Source: Streptococcus respiraculi (GTDB lineage Bacteria; Bacillota; Bacilli; Lactobacillales; Streptococcaceae). From it: 64,000 bases of DNA. Shown here one piece after another: positions 31,269-40,438 of this stretch. Under the pieces are notes generated by a model that saw only the letters and a list, made by a program, of their open reading frames with translations, was not told where the DNA came from and searched no databases. The stretch spans positions 1,948,001-2,012,000 of the forward strand of contig NZ_CP022680.1 in assembly GCF_003595525.1 (NCBI RefSeq). Direction: 5' to 3'. How positions within the stretch are numbered: the stretch's first letter is position 1; the number at the start of each line of letters is the position of its first letter. A program made the position numbers and the translations under genes.

Positions 31269-31367
31269 ACTTTATAACCTCCAAAACTATACTCCTATTA
31301 TAGCTTTTTTAAGGGATATGTAAAGCAAAATATTAAATTTTCTGATAATTTCATGTACCTACTAACA

Positions 31368-32411
31368 TTACTCTTTCAGCAAGTTTTCAAGAGCCTCACA
31401 ACACTCAGGCGTCGCAAGCCGTGGCCCCCGAACTGCTTTTACTCCTAGCTCCTTCATCCGTGACAAGGGAAAATCGTTGTCAGCAAGCTCGCGTAAGAGC
31501 TCTAGCTGCATATATTCCTTGTCTGCCTCAAGTATAAAGGACCTGGTCACACGACAAAGATAGCGAATCGCCTGAATCGGTGCAGTCATGTAAATACAGA
31601 TTATGTCTCCTGCCTTGATTTTAGGCTTCTGAGCCCAGAGAATCGTACCTTTACTACGCAACTCAGTATCAATATCATAAACTTTGGGGTTGGCAGGGAT
31701 AAGCCAGCAACAAGGACCAGATGAGACGTGCTTCATTTTCGGAGCGACCAAATCACGACTCTTACTGACGAGCTCAAACAAGACCTCATCTATCAAACTG
31801 CCGTCCAAGCTTATCGAAACCCAGGTTTTCTTAGACATGTGGTAGGCGGGATAAATACCCACTGTTGAAAGTAAATTCTTCATCTGCCCAGCTTCTACTT
31901 TGATATTGATGATTTCAACCACTCCCTCCTTGTTCGCAACCCCTAGAGCTGTCCACGGCACTTGGGTCACCAAGCCATACCATTTTTGATTGGCCGCATG
32001 CCGCAGAGTCGCAATCTCTGGCGCCTTGGTAAAGGGATAGTCAGGATCTTCTTGAAAGCTCTTTTCTATATAGCGGACCAGACGATTTCCTTGGGCAGAA
32101 TGAAAGGGTTCCGTTTCGGTACAATGCTGCACCACTTGATGCAGAATCTCCGCATAGCGTTCCCGTACCTCACCGACAAAAGAGCCAACCGCACGCTGGA
32201 TACGAAAGGCATGATATTCCTCATCCATGTCCAAATCCCAGACTTGACTAGTAGCCTTGTCTGGCAAGATTACCTGAATCCGTGCTTCAAAATGCCCCTC
32301 CATAAACAGCTGGTAAAAGGTTAAGTTTCCATTTTCTTCCTTAAAACCGTAGTCCAACAGGCGCTCTTTCTGCCAAATTCTATCCTTGAAAAAAGGTTCT
32401 TCAAACAACAT
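31368..32411 (-). CDS. MmcQ/YjbR-family protein with C-terminal EVE/PUA-like domain
   Basis: A 347-residue cytosolic protein. An N-terminal segment (1-95) is followed by a MmcQ/YjbR (CyaY-like) domain (about 100-235; PEIATLRHAANQKWYGLVTQVP, GIYPAYHMSKKTWVSI). The C-terminal part (about 240-345: CCWLIPANPKVYDI, ILWAQKPKIKAGDIICIYMT) resembles EVE/PUA-like folds that bind modified bases. I take the ATG at 32411 because GGGGAGG precedes it. It follows tatA in the iron/Tat operon but shows no clear link to it. The function is not known; nucleic-acid binding is an inference. Confidence 0.75.
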   Translation of the reverse strand: MLFEEPFFKDRIWQKERLLDYGFKEENGNLTFYQLFMEGHFEARIQVILPDKATSQVWDLDMDEEYHAFRIQRAVGSFVGEVRERYAEILHQVVQHCTETEPFHSAQGNRLVRYIEKSFQEDPDYPFTKAPEIATLRHAANQKWYGLVTQVPWTALGVANKEGVVEIINIKVEAGQMKNLLSTVGIYPAYHMSKKTWVSISLDGSLIDEVLFELVSKSRDLVAPKMKHVSSGPCCWLIPANPKVYDIDTELRSKGTILWAQKPKIKAGDIICIYMTAPIQAIRYLCRVTRSFILEADKEYMQLELLRELADNDFPLSRMKELGVKAVRGPRLATPECCEALENLLKE

Positions 32412-32500
32412 CTTATCCTCCCCTCTTCTGTTTAAAAAAGAGTGTGGAGTCGCTTCAAAATCGACATTCCTCACTCTTTTAGGGTCTATGTAACGCTGCA

Positions 32501-32680
32501 CTAGTTAGCTGTATCATCTTTATCTGTCTGCTCTCCTTGATCCATGGCTTTTTTAAAGGATGAAATCATCTTGCCAATGGATTCTCCCAACTCAGGCAGG
32601 CGTTTTGGTCCAAAAATCAAGAGGGCACCAAGGACCAAGATAATCATTCCCGGTGCTCCAATATCACGTAAGATTCCCAT
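32501..32680 (-). CDS. tatA: Sec-independent protein translocase subunit TatA
   Basis: A 59-residue pore-forming Tat subunit. It has one N-terminal membrane segment (about 10-24, PGMIILVLGALLIF), the FGPKRLPELG hinge and an amphipathic, charged tail. The start is the ATG at 32680 with GGAG upstream; it follows the tatC stop by one base. No separate TatB is present, as usual for minimal Gram-positive TatAC systems. Confidence 0.92.
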   Translation of the reverse strand: MGILRDIGAPGMIILVLGALLIFGPKRLPELGESIGKMISSFKKAMDQGEQTDKDDTAN

Positions 32681-32681
32681 A

Positions 32682-33401
32682 TTAGGTTCTCCTTTTTTCT
32701 TTTCTATAATAGAGCCATTTACTGATAGCAACACTAACTTCATAAATGAGAAGAAGCGGCACTGTCATAGCTAAATCACTTGTAAAATCAGCTGGTGTAA
32801 TGACAACTGCAATTACCAACAAACTAAAGTAGGCATATCTTCTATATTGTATCAAAAATCGCGGACTAAGGATACCAATGGAGGTCAAAAAAGCCACTAA
32901 AACTGGAATTTCAAAGACGACTGCCATGGGTAGAGTCGTATGTAACAGGAAAGCCAGATAGTTCTGTGCAGTTAACTGGGTATCAAAGAGCCCCTCTCCA
33001 AAGGACAAGAGAACCTGTAAGAGAGCTGGACTGACCAGATAAAAACCAAATGCCAACCCCGCCACAAAACATAGAAAGACAGCTGGAATATACCAAAAAA
33101 CGCTCCTTGCCTCAGCTTTCTCAAGCGCTGGGACAACAAAGGACCAGACTTGATAGGTCATAAAAGGCAGGGTCAGGGTAAAGGCCACAAGGCTTGCCAG
33201 ATTGATATAAATCCATAAAATGTCATTAGGTCCTAGGACAATCAACTTCTGAGAAAATCCTTGGGTCAGAAATTGGTAGATACTGCTTGAAAAGTAAAGA
33301 CTAATCAAGAAACTGAGAAAGAAGAAGGAAAGGGTCCAGATAAAGCGACTCCGAAACTCAGTCAAATGCTCGACAATGGTTAATTCTTGCTTGGTCTTCA
33401 T
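32682..33401 (-). CDS. tatC: Sec-independent protein translocase subunit TatC
   Basis: Membrane receptor for twin-arginine signal peptides. The 239 residues have six membrane segments and the N-terminal conserved LTIVEHLTEFRSRFIWTL. I start at 33401 (AGGAAA upstream). The gene overlaps efeU by four bases and directly precedes tatA, so it is in one operon with efeB, whose product carries a twin-arginine signal. Confidence 0.93.
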   Translation of the reverse strand: MKTKQELTIVEHLTEFRSRFIWTLSFFFLSFLISLYFSSSIYQFLTQGFSQKLIVLGPNDILWIYINLASLVAFTLTLPFMTYQVWSFVVPALEKAEARSVFWYIPAVFLCFVAGLAFGFYLVSPALLQVLLSFGEGLFDTQLTAQNYLAFLLHTTLPMAVVFEIPVLVAFLTSIGILSPRFLIQYRRYAYFSLLVIAVVITPADFTSDLAMTVPLLLIYEVSVAISKWLYYRKEKRRT

Positions 33402-35089
33402 GATGTTTCCTGATTCTTCCATGTTAAATAGCCAATCAATGCGATGAGTAGAACTTGTGGTAGGAGAACTTCCTGACTTGGATAAAGGCCGATAAGATCC
33501 ACCGTTGGGACGCCTTTTATCACATGACTAGGCAAGATATTGGTCAACTGCAGAGCATGGATACTCACTCCAAGCATCTTAAAGGCTAGGGCATACAGCA
33601 GCCAAGTCAGATAGTAAAAGACCTTGTGCGGCTTGACAGTGCTGGTTGTTTTCAGCATAACAACGGCTAAAAGCAGCAAGATTAGAAAGGCTAGGGCAAT
33701 CCCTAAGAGAAATTCATTGAGACTGATTTTCGGCAAAATCCCCGCATAAAAAAGAATGGTTTCTGCACCCTCACGAAAGACCGCTAGAAAGCTGAGCGCA
33801 AACATGGAAATGAAGCTACCGCTTGCCGTCACGACCCGCATTTGTTCTTCCATGTAAGCATTCCATTTCTTGACCGAAGACTTGCTATGAAGCCAAATTC
33901 CAACGACAATCATCATGATAACTGCCACAATTCCAACTATCCCCTCAATCATTTCACGATTGGTCCCCGATGAAAGGGCAGGGAAAAATTGTTGCAAGGC
34001 AATGGCTAAAATCGTACTAGCTAAAAGTCCTACGACTGCTCCGCCATAGACCCAGACAAGCCCTTTTTTCTGCTTGCTAGCTTTTAAAGTGGACACTAGG
34101 GCCATGACAATAAGGAGGGCTTCAACCCCTTCGCGAAGCAAAATCAACATGGCGTCAACAGCATTATAGCTTGCAGTAGTATCAATGCTCGACAAATTTG
34201 CAATCAGCTGAGCCAATTTTTCTTGATAGGCTACTTCCTCCCCCCGCACCATGATAACGGGTGATTCACTCTCGACACGAGTATAAAGGCTAGGATTTCG
34301 CGTGCTGACATCTCCTTCAATTGTCGGCCAAATGGTGATAAATTCCTTCATCAAGGAAGCTCCTTTGGTCTTATCTCCTGTCTCAAAGGCTGTCTTTGCC
34401 TGCTCTAGCAAGTCAATTCCATCTTTCAAGGTCAGGTTGGTCGTAACTTGCGCCACTTCCTTTCCATCCTTAAATGCCTGAATCGCATCTTTTAAGTCAT
34501 CAAAGGAGGTTTGGATAGCGGCATAGTCAATTGGCTCGGTCTCAATGCTGCTGCGCAAGAAAGAAATAGCTGTTTCAATTTTCCCATAGTGACCCGTGCT
34601 GGTATCGCGGACAATACCTTCATTGACCGTCCACGTATTGTTGAGTTTTTTGTACCGCTCCTTGATTACTGCGATGTCCTTGCTATCAAGAGCCACCTGC
34701 AACTGCTCGTAGTAAGGTACGAGCTTATTCATCAACTTCTCTTTTTCGGCAGCAACATCAACTGGGTGTTGCTCGGCATCAAAATCCAAGAGAGCTTTTG
34801 AAACAGCAACTAAATTTTCTTCTGACGGTGTCTTTTCTAATTCCGAAAGACGTTTTATCACTAACTGACCCGCTTTAGAATCGTGGTTGTCGACCTGTGT
34901 GAAATCTGCCTGCAATTGAGTAATCAGCTGCTCCACTCTTTCCTTGTCCCCTTTGTTCAAGGCCGTGGTCGCATCTGTAATCATGATAAAGAGATGGCTA
35001 TAGGATTCTTTTGCAAATACTGGGCTGGTAAATACAGTAAGCACCAATACGGCAGCCAGCACGAGTTTATTCAAATAAGGCTTGACCAA
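33398..35089 (-). CDS. efeU: FTR1-family iron permease EfeU
   Basis: Membrane iron permease, 563 residues. It has a signal peptide (to about 26), an extracellular helical domain (30-300) and a C-terminal FTR1 domain with seven hydrophobic segments. Both iron-handling REGxE motifs are present (LLREGVEALL and VFREGAETIL). The start is a TTG at 35089 with AAGGAG six bases upstream. It overlaps efeB by 23 bases and tatC by four. It works with EfeO and EfeB. Confidence 0.93.
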   Translation of the reverse strand: MVKPYLNKLVLAAVLVLTVFTSPVFAKESYSHLFIMITDATTALNKGDKERVEQLITQLQADFTQVDNHDSKAGQLVIKRLSELEKTPSEENLVAVSKALLDFDAEQHPVDVAAEKEKLMNKLVPYYEQLQVALDSKDIAVIKERYKKLNNTWTVNEGIVRDTSTGHYGKIETAISFLRSSIETEPIDYAAIQTSFDDLKDAIQAFKDGKEVAQVTTNLTLKDGIDLLEQAKTAFETGDKTKGASLMKEFITIWPTIEGDVSTRNPSLYTRVESESPVIMVRGEEVAYQEKLAQLIANLSSIDTTASYNAVDAMLILLREGVEALLIVMALVSTLKASKQKKGLVWVYGGAVVGLLASTILAIALQQFFPALSSGTNREMIEGIVGIVAVIMMIVVGIWLHSKSSVKKWNAYMEEQMRVVTASGSFISMFALSFLAVFREGAETILFYAGILPKISLNEFLLGIALAFLILLLLAVVMLKTTSTVKPHKVFYYLTWLLYALAFKMLGVSIHALQLTNILPSHVIKGVPTVDLIGLYPSQEVLLPQVLLIALIGYLTWKNQETS

Positions 35090-36299
35090 TGTACTCTCCT
35101 TTTTTTACGCCAGCAAAGCAGGCAAATAAGCCACTTCCGACATGTGTGATATACTCATTTAACTTGTCCAGATTTCCGAGATTGTTCTGAATGGTGATAA
35201 ACTGTTCTGGATCTTTTTGGAAAGAAATAAAGAGTAGGCCTGAGTCAAATTGCCCCGTTTTCTCATCAATTCCATCTGAATAGGAAAAGGCCCTACGATA
35301 AATTTCAATGCCTGTTTCCTTAGCCAGACGAACATGGGAATCAACAGGCACAACTGGCTCACCCTTATCGTCTTTTAAGTCCAAGTCCACCTCGTCAAAT
35401 TCATCTTTTTGCCCAAAGGCTGCACCGTTTTCCTTGTAGCGACCGAAGGTGTTTTCCTGCTCTTTCAAACTCGTCCTATCCCACGTTTCTAGGAACATCT
35501 GAATCCTGCGGACCGCCATATAGGTACCACCCCGCATCCAGTTAGCCTCATCACACCAGATGACTTCCTTAAACTCTTCTTCCGTCTTCCCATTTGCCGT
35601 GCCGTCTTTAAACCCAAAAAGGTTGCGTGGCGTTTCCTTGCGATTGCCAATCGCTGCAAAACCAGCTTGACTCCATTTCATGGTTACGAGACTGCGACCT
35701 TTTCGGACTAGGTTTCGGACAGCATGAAAAGCAACTTGCGCATCGTCAGCACAGGCCTGAATGACAATATCTCCTCCAGTATAGGCTTCCTTGAGCTGGT
35801 CCCTTGGAAAGACTGGTAAATCTCGAAACTCTTTTGGTTTCTTACTTTCCAAACCTAGCTTAGTCAAAAAAGCAGGTGAAATCCCAAAAGTAAGGGTCAG
35901 GCGGTGGGGATTCAGACCAACCGTCTCTCCTGTGTCGAATGGTGGAAGATACCCGTTGTCCCCATCTTCTTTTACCAGCTTTCCAGCCACTAATTTCTCA
36001 CTGTAATTTGTCCAATCTTTGAACATCTGAATGACTTCATCCTTGTCTGTTGAATGCAGGTCAAGTACAACGAAATACACATTTTTCTGGGTCGGAGTCA
36101 CGATTCCTGCCTGGTGTTCCCCATAAAAAGAAATAGCTTCATTTCCTTCTACCTTTGCAGTTTCGCCAGTCACCTTATGCGCGAAAAAAGCAGACGCACC
36201 AGAGGCTCCAAGCGCAAGCCCAGCTCCTCCTATACCTGCTTTTTTTAAAAATTCGCGACGATCCATTTTTTTATCAAACCATTTTTCGTCTTTTGTCAT
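35067..36299 (-). CDS. efeB: Dyp-type heme peroxidase EfeB, Tat substrate
   Basis: Dye-decolorising-type heme peroxidase of the EfeUOB iron-uptake system, exported folded. The 410 residues begin with a twin-arginine signal, MDRREFLKKAG, followed by a hydrophobic stretch to about residue 45. The distal heme motif GFKDGTAN is present. The family oxidises ferrous iron or releases iron from heme; which applies here is not visible. It starts four bases after efeO. Tat genes lie in the same operon, which fits co-factor loading before export. Confidence 0.94.
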   Translation of the reverse strand: MTKDEKWFDKKMDRREFLKKAGIGGAGLALGASGASAFFAHKVTGETAKVEGNEAISFYGEHQAGIVTPTQKNVYFVVLDLHSTDKDEVIQMFKDWTNYSEKLVAGKLVKEDGDNGYLPPFDTGETVGLNPHRLTLTFGISPAFLTKLGLESKKPKEFRDLPVFPRDQLKEAYTGGDIVIQACADDAQVAFHAVRNLVRKGRSLVTMKWSQAGFAAIGNRKETPRNLFGFKDGTANGKTEEEFKEVIWCDEANWMRGGTYMAVRRIQMFLETWDRTSLKEQENTFGRYKENGAAFGQKDEFDEVDLDLKDDKGEPVVPVDSHVRLAKETGIEIYRRAFSYSDGIDEKTGQFDSGLLFISFQKDPEQFITIQNNLGNLDKLNEYITHVGSGLFACFAGVKKGEYIGQALFE

Positions 36300-36302
36300 T
36301 GT

Positions 36303-37163
36303 TTATTTCCCGTCCAAGATAATCCCCATTTGAGAAAGTGGCTCACCTAACTTGGTTACTGCTTCAGCCAGGGCTTTCGTATCTTCCTTGCTCAAATCTG
36401 TATAGAGTTTATAGTGCGTGTCATCTGTCATGTATTGATCCAGCAGACCATTCACATTCTTAAATTCTTTTTCAAGAGTCGTAACAAGGCTAGAATCTTT
36501 GTTCTCCAAGACTGGCTTAAAGAGTTCAAAAATCTTCTCTGCTCCTTCGATGTTGGCTCTGAAGTCATACAGGTCTGTGTGGGAATACACTTCTTCTTCC
36601 CCAGTAATCTTGCTTGTGGCTACTTCATTTAGCAAATCAACCGCCCCTGTCAACATGATCTCAGGTGTCACTTCTACAGTTGCAATTTTCGCTTTTAATT
36701 CCTTGATGTCATTGACTAATTGATCCGCATACTGTTCCGTACCTGTTGTGGTATTTTCTTCCCAAAGAATTTTTTCAATGCGGTGGAAACCTGACCAACC
36801 GTCTTCTGTTTTGTTTTCTTCCATATAGTCTACCAATCGGAAGTCAATTTTCACATCTGATTCGCCAAAGCTTTCTGCAATCGGCTCTGAACGCTCATAG
36901 GCCATCCGAATAACTGGATAGACTGTTTTCGCTTCTTCTAATTTGCCATCTTTGAGTAATTGGGCAAAATTTTCCGTATCGGTCAACAATTGTCCGATTT
37001 GTGCTTCTACAAATACTTTGTAATCAGTCGTTGCTTTGTCCAATGCTTTTTGGTCGACCTGCATCGTTGTGCTTTCTTGCGTTGTCTCCTGTGTCGATGT
37101 TGCCGTTCCACACGCTGTCAATAAAAGCGCTGATGATAATAGAACAATACCAAGTTTTTTCAT
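36303..37163 (-). CDS. efeO: EfeO/EfeM-type iron-binding lipoprotein
   Basis: Surface lipoprotein with a signal peptide and lipobox (LLLTAC, cysteine near 18), followed by a helical imelysin/peptidase M75-type domain of about 245 residues (e.g. HRIEKILWEE, DLYDFRANIEGAEKIFELF). The total is 286 residues. I start at 37163, where AAAGGG is seven bases upstream. It is the first gene of the efeO-efeB-efeU-tatC-tatA operon and probably hands iron to EfeU. Confidence 0.92.
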   Translation of the reverse strand: MKKLGIVLLSSALLLTACGTATSTQETTQESTTMQVDQKALDKATTDYKVFVEAQIGQLLTDTENFAQLLKDGKLEEAKTVYPVIRMAYERSEPIAESFGESDVKIDFRLVDYMEENKTEDGWSGFHRIEKILWEENTTTGTEQYADQLVNDIKELKAKIATVEVTPEIMLTGAVDLLNEVATSKITGEEEVYSHTDLYDFRANIEGAEKIFELFKPVLENKDSSLVTTLEKEFKNVNGLLDQYMTDDTHYKLYTDLSKEDTKALAEAVTKLGEPLSQMGIILDGK

Positions 37164-37194
37164 CTTCATTCCCTTTCCTTAAAAACCTTTCTCT

Positions 37195-37267
37195 ATTATA
37201 GCATAGCTTTTCTCATTTTTGAACAATTATCTGACAATTTTAATGCTGATTAGAATGATACTAATCA
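37195..37267 (-). promoter_or_regulatory. efeO operon promoter with Fur/PerR-like palindrome
   Basis: Minus-strand extended -10 TGCTATAAT (TATAAT 37200-37195), with TTCAAA (37223-37218) as -35, spacer 17. Upstream, TGATTAGAATGATACTAATC plus A (37247-37267) is a 21-base palindrome with nine of ten pairs and a central G. Its core TTAGAAT-G-ATACTAA has the 7-1-7 form of Fur-family boxes. Iron or peroxide control of the operon is likely. Confidence 0.6.
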
Positions 37268-37360
37268 ACATTATCCTGTCTGTACTCGCACAGTTTATCG
37301 ACAGATATTCGTACGAAAAGTACGAACCTCTCGTCTAAAAGAAGAATACATGGCATTCAA

Positions 37361-37390
37361 AAAAGGATAGGAATCATCTCCTATCCTTTT
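37361..37390 (-). terminator. Terminator of LPXTG adhesin gene
   Basis: AAAAGGATAGGA ... TCCTATCCTTTT hairpin just downstream of the adhesin stop on the minus strand. A second small palindrome, TTCGTAC-gaaaa-GTACGAA, lies at about 37308-37326. Confidence 0.8.
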
Positions 37391-37417
37391 ACTCCTTTTA
37401 TCATCCGCTAGGCGAAA

Positions 37418-40400
37418 TTAATCTTTTTTGGCACGATATACAAATCCTGCAAGTCCTACTAAGGCAAGACCCACTACACCCATCCAGATAGAGGCAGCTT
37501 CACCTGTACGTGGAAGAATGGTTTTTGGTCTGACAGGTACTCTTCCACTTGGAGGTGGTGTTTGACTAGATGACATCGGAGTGGATGAACTGCTTGAAGG
37601 CTCTGTTGACGAACTTGGTTCAGTCGATGATGAACTTGGCTCCGTTGATGATGGCGGAGGTGTTTGCGTTTTCTTATTTGCAAACTTACCAAGGTCAACT
37701 GTCTGACCATCTTCTGAAACCGTCACTTCACGTGTTTCTGTACTCAAATCGTAACCAGAAATTGTTTTTTCTTCTGCAAGCGTATACGTTCCATAAGGAA
37801 TTGACTTAAAGGTCGCAGTTCCTTTTGAATCCGTCGTTTCTCGAGCAACAACTGTATCACCCTGTTTCAAGACAAAGACAACACCTGGCAAGACTTTAAA
37901 TTCATCGTCTGCATCAACTTTAGTGACAGTCACACTACCCTTGATTAGATGGTTCTCAAATGTTTTTAGATCAACCACTTGTCCATCTTTAGCAATCTTC
38001 ACTTCACGTGTTTCTGTACTCAAGACATAACCATCTAGTGTTGATTTCTCAACAAGGGTATACTCACCATATGGGACAGCTTCAAAAATAGCTTCTCCGT
38101 TTTCATTTGTTTTTGCTGTTGCAACTTCTTTATCATCTTGTTTCAAAGCAAAGACAACGCCTGGCAATAATTTTGTTTTATCATCTGCATCGACTTTGGT
38201 TACTTTGACACTGCCTTTAATTGGACGATTTTCAAAATCAGAAACTTCTACCACTTGATCCAATTCTGAAATCATCACTTCACGTTTTTCATCGCTCAAG
38301 ATATACCCATCAATAGTTGATACCTCAACTAATGTATAGGCTCCCTTCGTAAGATCATCAAAACGAGCTTCTCCGTTTGCATCGGTTTTCTTTCTTGCAA
38401 TTTCTTTATCACCTTGTTTCAAGGCAAAAACAACACCTGACAATCGTTTTGCTTTATCGTCTGCGTCCACTTTAGTAACTTTAATACTGCCTTTAATTTG
38501 TTTGTTCACAATGTTGCCTAAAGAAATCACCTGATGATCCTCATCGATTGTCACTTCTCTTGGTTCAAAATTAAGAGCATAACCATCAACAGTTGATTTT
38601 TCAACAAGGGTATAGGTTCCTTCTGGGATTCCTTCAAACTGTACAATACCATTTGTATCTGATGTTGCAGTATATAATTCCTTATCGCCTTGTTTTAAAG
38701 CAAACTCAACTCCAGCTAAAGCATATACTGGCGTAGAAGAACTCCGTTCATTTACGACCGTAGCCGCGCGATCGACAACACCACCACCAGAAGGCGACTC
38801 TTGATACACAATAGAAGATGAAATATAACAACCTTTTGGTGCAGCTTCGCCTTCTTGATCCGCCCGTAGAGAGGCAGCAGAACGATCGACAACACCACCA
38901 TGATTATAAATCGGAGGAGTGATTATACTAGAATGAGAGCCTGGAGGACATGGAACATCTGAAACTTTCCTAAATTCTATTACACCTGTGATGAGTTTCT
39001 TATTTGCAACCTGATAGTGAGCTGTTTGCACAGCCTCTTGATTCAAATCAATCGTCTGCGTAGGATTTTCAGGAAGCTTATAGCCATCTGGCGCTTCAAT
39101 TTCTGTAACAGTATAGACCCCTAGAGGTAGGTTGCTCACAGTAGCTTTCCCATCACGATCAGTGGTTACACGTTTTACTTCTTGTCCATCTGCATCGGAA
39201 ACTTGAAAGACAGCACCACCTAAATGTAGAGATTTATTCTTACTATCAACTTTTTCAATTTGAATATCTTTATGAGGGACACAGACTTCTTTTTGGGCAT
39301 AACTATCCAAGGCTTTTGCCCACTCTTGAGTATCTTCTTTTTCTAATAAAACAATAATCCCTGACTTCTTGCTTTTTCCTGAAGTTTTATCTTTGTAAAT
39401 TGCTTCTGGAACATACCAAATCCCTGTATCTACTAGATAATTTCCATGTGAGATGAACACATACTTCGTATGGGTATTGTTTTGAGTGGTATATTCAATA
39501 CCATCGCTCTTGACAGTTTTTTCAAATAAATGTGTCACATCTTGCCATGTATCGCTGTGAGAACGATAGCCTGCAAGTTCTTCATCTTCTGGAACTGCAT
39601 AGATTTCTAAGTGAGTATCATCATTAATCGGAACAGTTCGATCGTTTGGATAGCGGAATGTTAACTCACTTCCAGTACCTGATACCCTAACATTTGTTAC
39701 GGTTTTAAACGACCTGTTGATAGGGTTGATTTCTGTCAATTTTGAGAGAAGCTCAACAGGGTTGTCCGGAGTCACACTATTGATTGAAGCGATGTCTTTC
39801 TGACTCCAGAAAACTACATTATAGGTATAGGAGTATTCTCGACCAGCATAAGTTCCTGTAAATGTATGAACCCCATTCTGTGATAATTTATCCTGATCCA
39901 GTGTTTCAATATACTCTGTATGAATACGAATGTCTTGGTGCTTTTCTACGTAATCAGTGAAGACGTAGGTAATGGCCTTAGTCGCTGGATCATAGTGAGC
40001 TGTTGCCACCAGTTCTCCGCCATTATCAGTCGTATAAATATCTTTTGCCCGAGCAATATTTTGTTGCATCAAGTCATTAAAACGAGTCTCTTGTGGCAAC
40101 TGTACTGTGAAGAAGTCTCCTTTTTTCAAGGAAAGATTTTCATTCTTCAAAGTCCCATCAAAATGAGTCTGGATATTTTGGAAGGCATTGGCAGAATAAT
40201 CTTCACCTGGTCCTGCCCATTTACCACCACCGTTATACTTATAATGGCGAATCGAAACATCCGTAAAGTCATTATTCACATTTCTACCAACTTTACAGGA
40301 ATCACCATAAACATAGCTAATATTCGTATCTGATTCTGATGCATCTACTGCGAATACCTGGCCTACACTAGCAACATTACTGGCTAGCAATCCTAGTGTG

Positions 40401-40438
40401 GCACCAAGGTATACGAACTTTTTAAAAAACTTTTTCAT
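37418..40438 (-). CDS. LPXTG-anchored adhesin with Cna_B (SpaA-type) repeats
   Basis: Cell-wall protein of 1006 residues. It has a signal peptide (cleavage after VFA, about residue 30), an N-terminal MSCRAMM-like ligand region (about 35-360), and five Cna_B/prealbumin-like domains (from about 395 to 925; repeated KVTKVDADDK, GVVFALKQGDK, YTLVEKST-DGY). Then come a Pro/Ser/Thr wall spanner and the sortase signal LPRTG, a hydrophobic segment and RAKKD. The Cna_B domains have the usual Lys/Glu/Asn positions for isopeptide bonds. The second repeat has an unusual 78-residue insertion with cysteines. The start at 40438 has AAGGA 11 bases upstream. Ligand unknown. Confidence 0.9.
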   Translation of the reverse strand: MKKFFKKFVYLGATLGLLASNVASVGQVFAVDASESDTNISYVYGDSCKVGRNVNNDFTDVSIRHYKYNGGGKWAGPGEDYSANAFQNIQTHFDGTLKNENLSLKKGDFFTVQLPQETRFNDLMQQNIARAKDIYTTDNGGELVATAHYDPATKAITYVFTDYVEKHQDIRIHTEYIETLDQDKLSQNGVHTFTGTYAGREYSYTYNVVFWSQKDIASINSVTPDNPVELLSKLTEINPINRSFKTVTNVRVSGTGSELTFRYPNDRTVPINDDTHLEIYAVPEDEELAGYRSHSDTWQDVTHLFEKTVKSDGIEYTTQNNTHTKYVFISHGNYLVDTGIWYVPEAIYKDKTSGKSKKSGIIVLLEKEDTQEWAKALDSYAQKEVCVPHKDIQIEKVDSKNKSLHLGGAVFQVSDADGQEVKRVTTDRDGKATVSNLPLGVYTVTEIEAPDGYKLPENPTQTIDLNQEAVQTAHYQVANKKLITGVIEFRKVSDVPCPPGSHSSIITPPIYNHGGVVDRSAASLRADQEGEAAPKGCYISSSIVYQESPSGGGVVDRAATVVNERSSSTPVYALAGVEFALKQGDKELYTATSDTNGIVQFEGIPEGTYTLVEKSTVDGYALNFEPREVTIDEDHQVISLGNIVNKQIKGSIKVTKVDADDKAKRLSGVVFALKQGDKEIARKKTDANGEARFDDLTKGAYTLVEVSTIDGYILSDEKREVMISELDQVVEVSDFENRPIKGSVKVTKVDADDKTKLLPGVVFALKQDDKEVATAKTNENGEAIFEAVPYGEYTLVEKSTLDGYVLSTETREVKIAKDGQVVDLKTFENHLIKGSVTVTKVDADDEFKVLPGVVFVLKQGDTVVARETTDSKGTATFKSIPYGTYTLAEEKTISGYDLSTETREVTVSEDGQTVDLGKFANKKTQTPPPSSTEPSSSSTEPSSSTEPSSSSSTPMSSSQTPPPSGRVPVRPKTILPRTGEAASIWMGVVGLALVGLAGFVYRAKKD

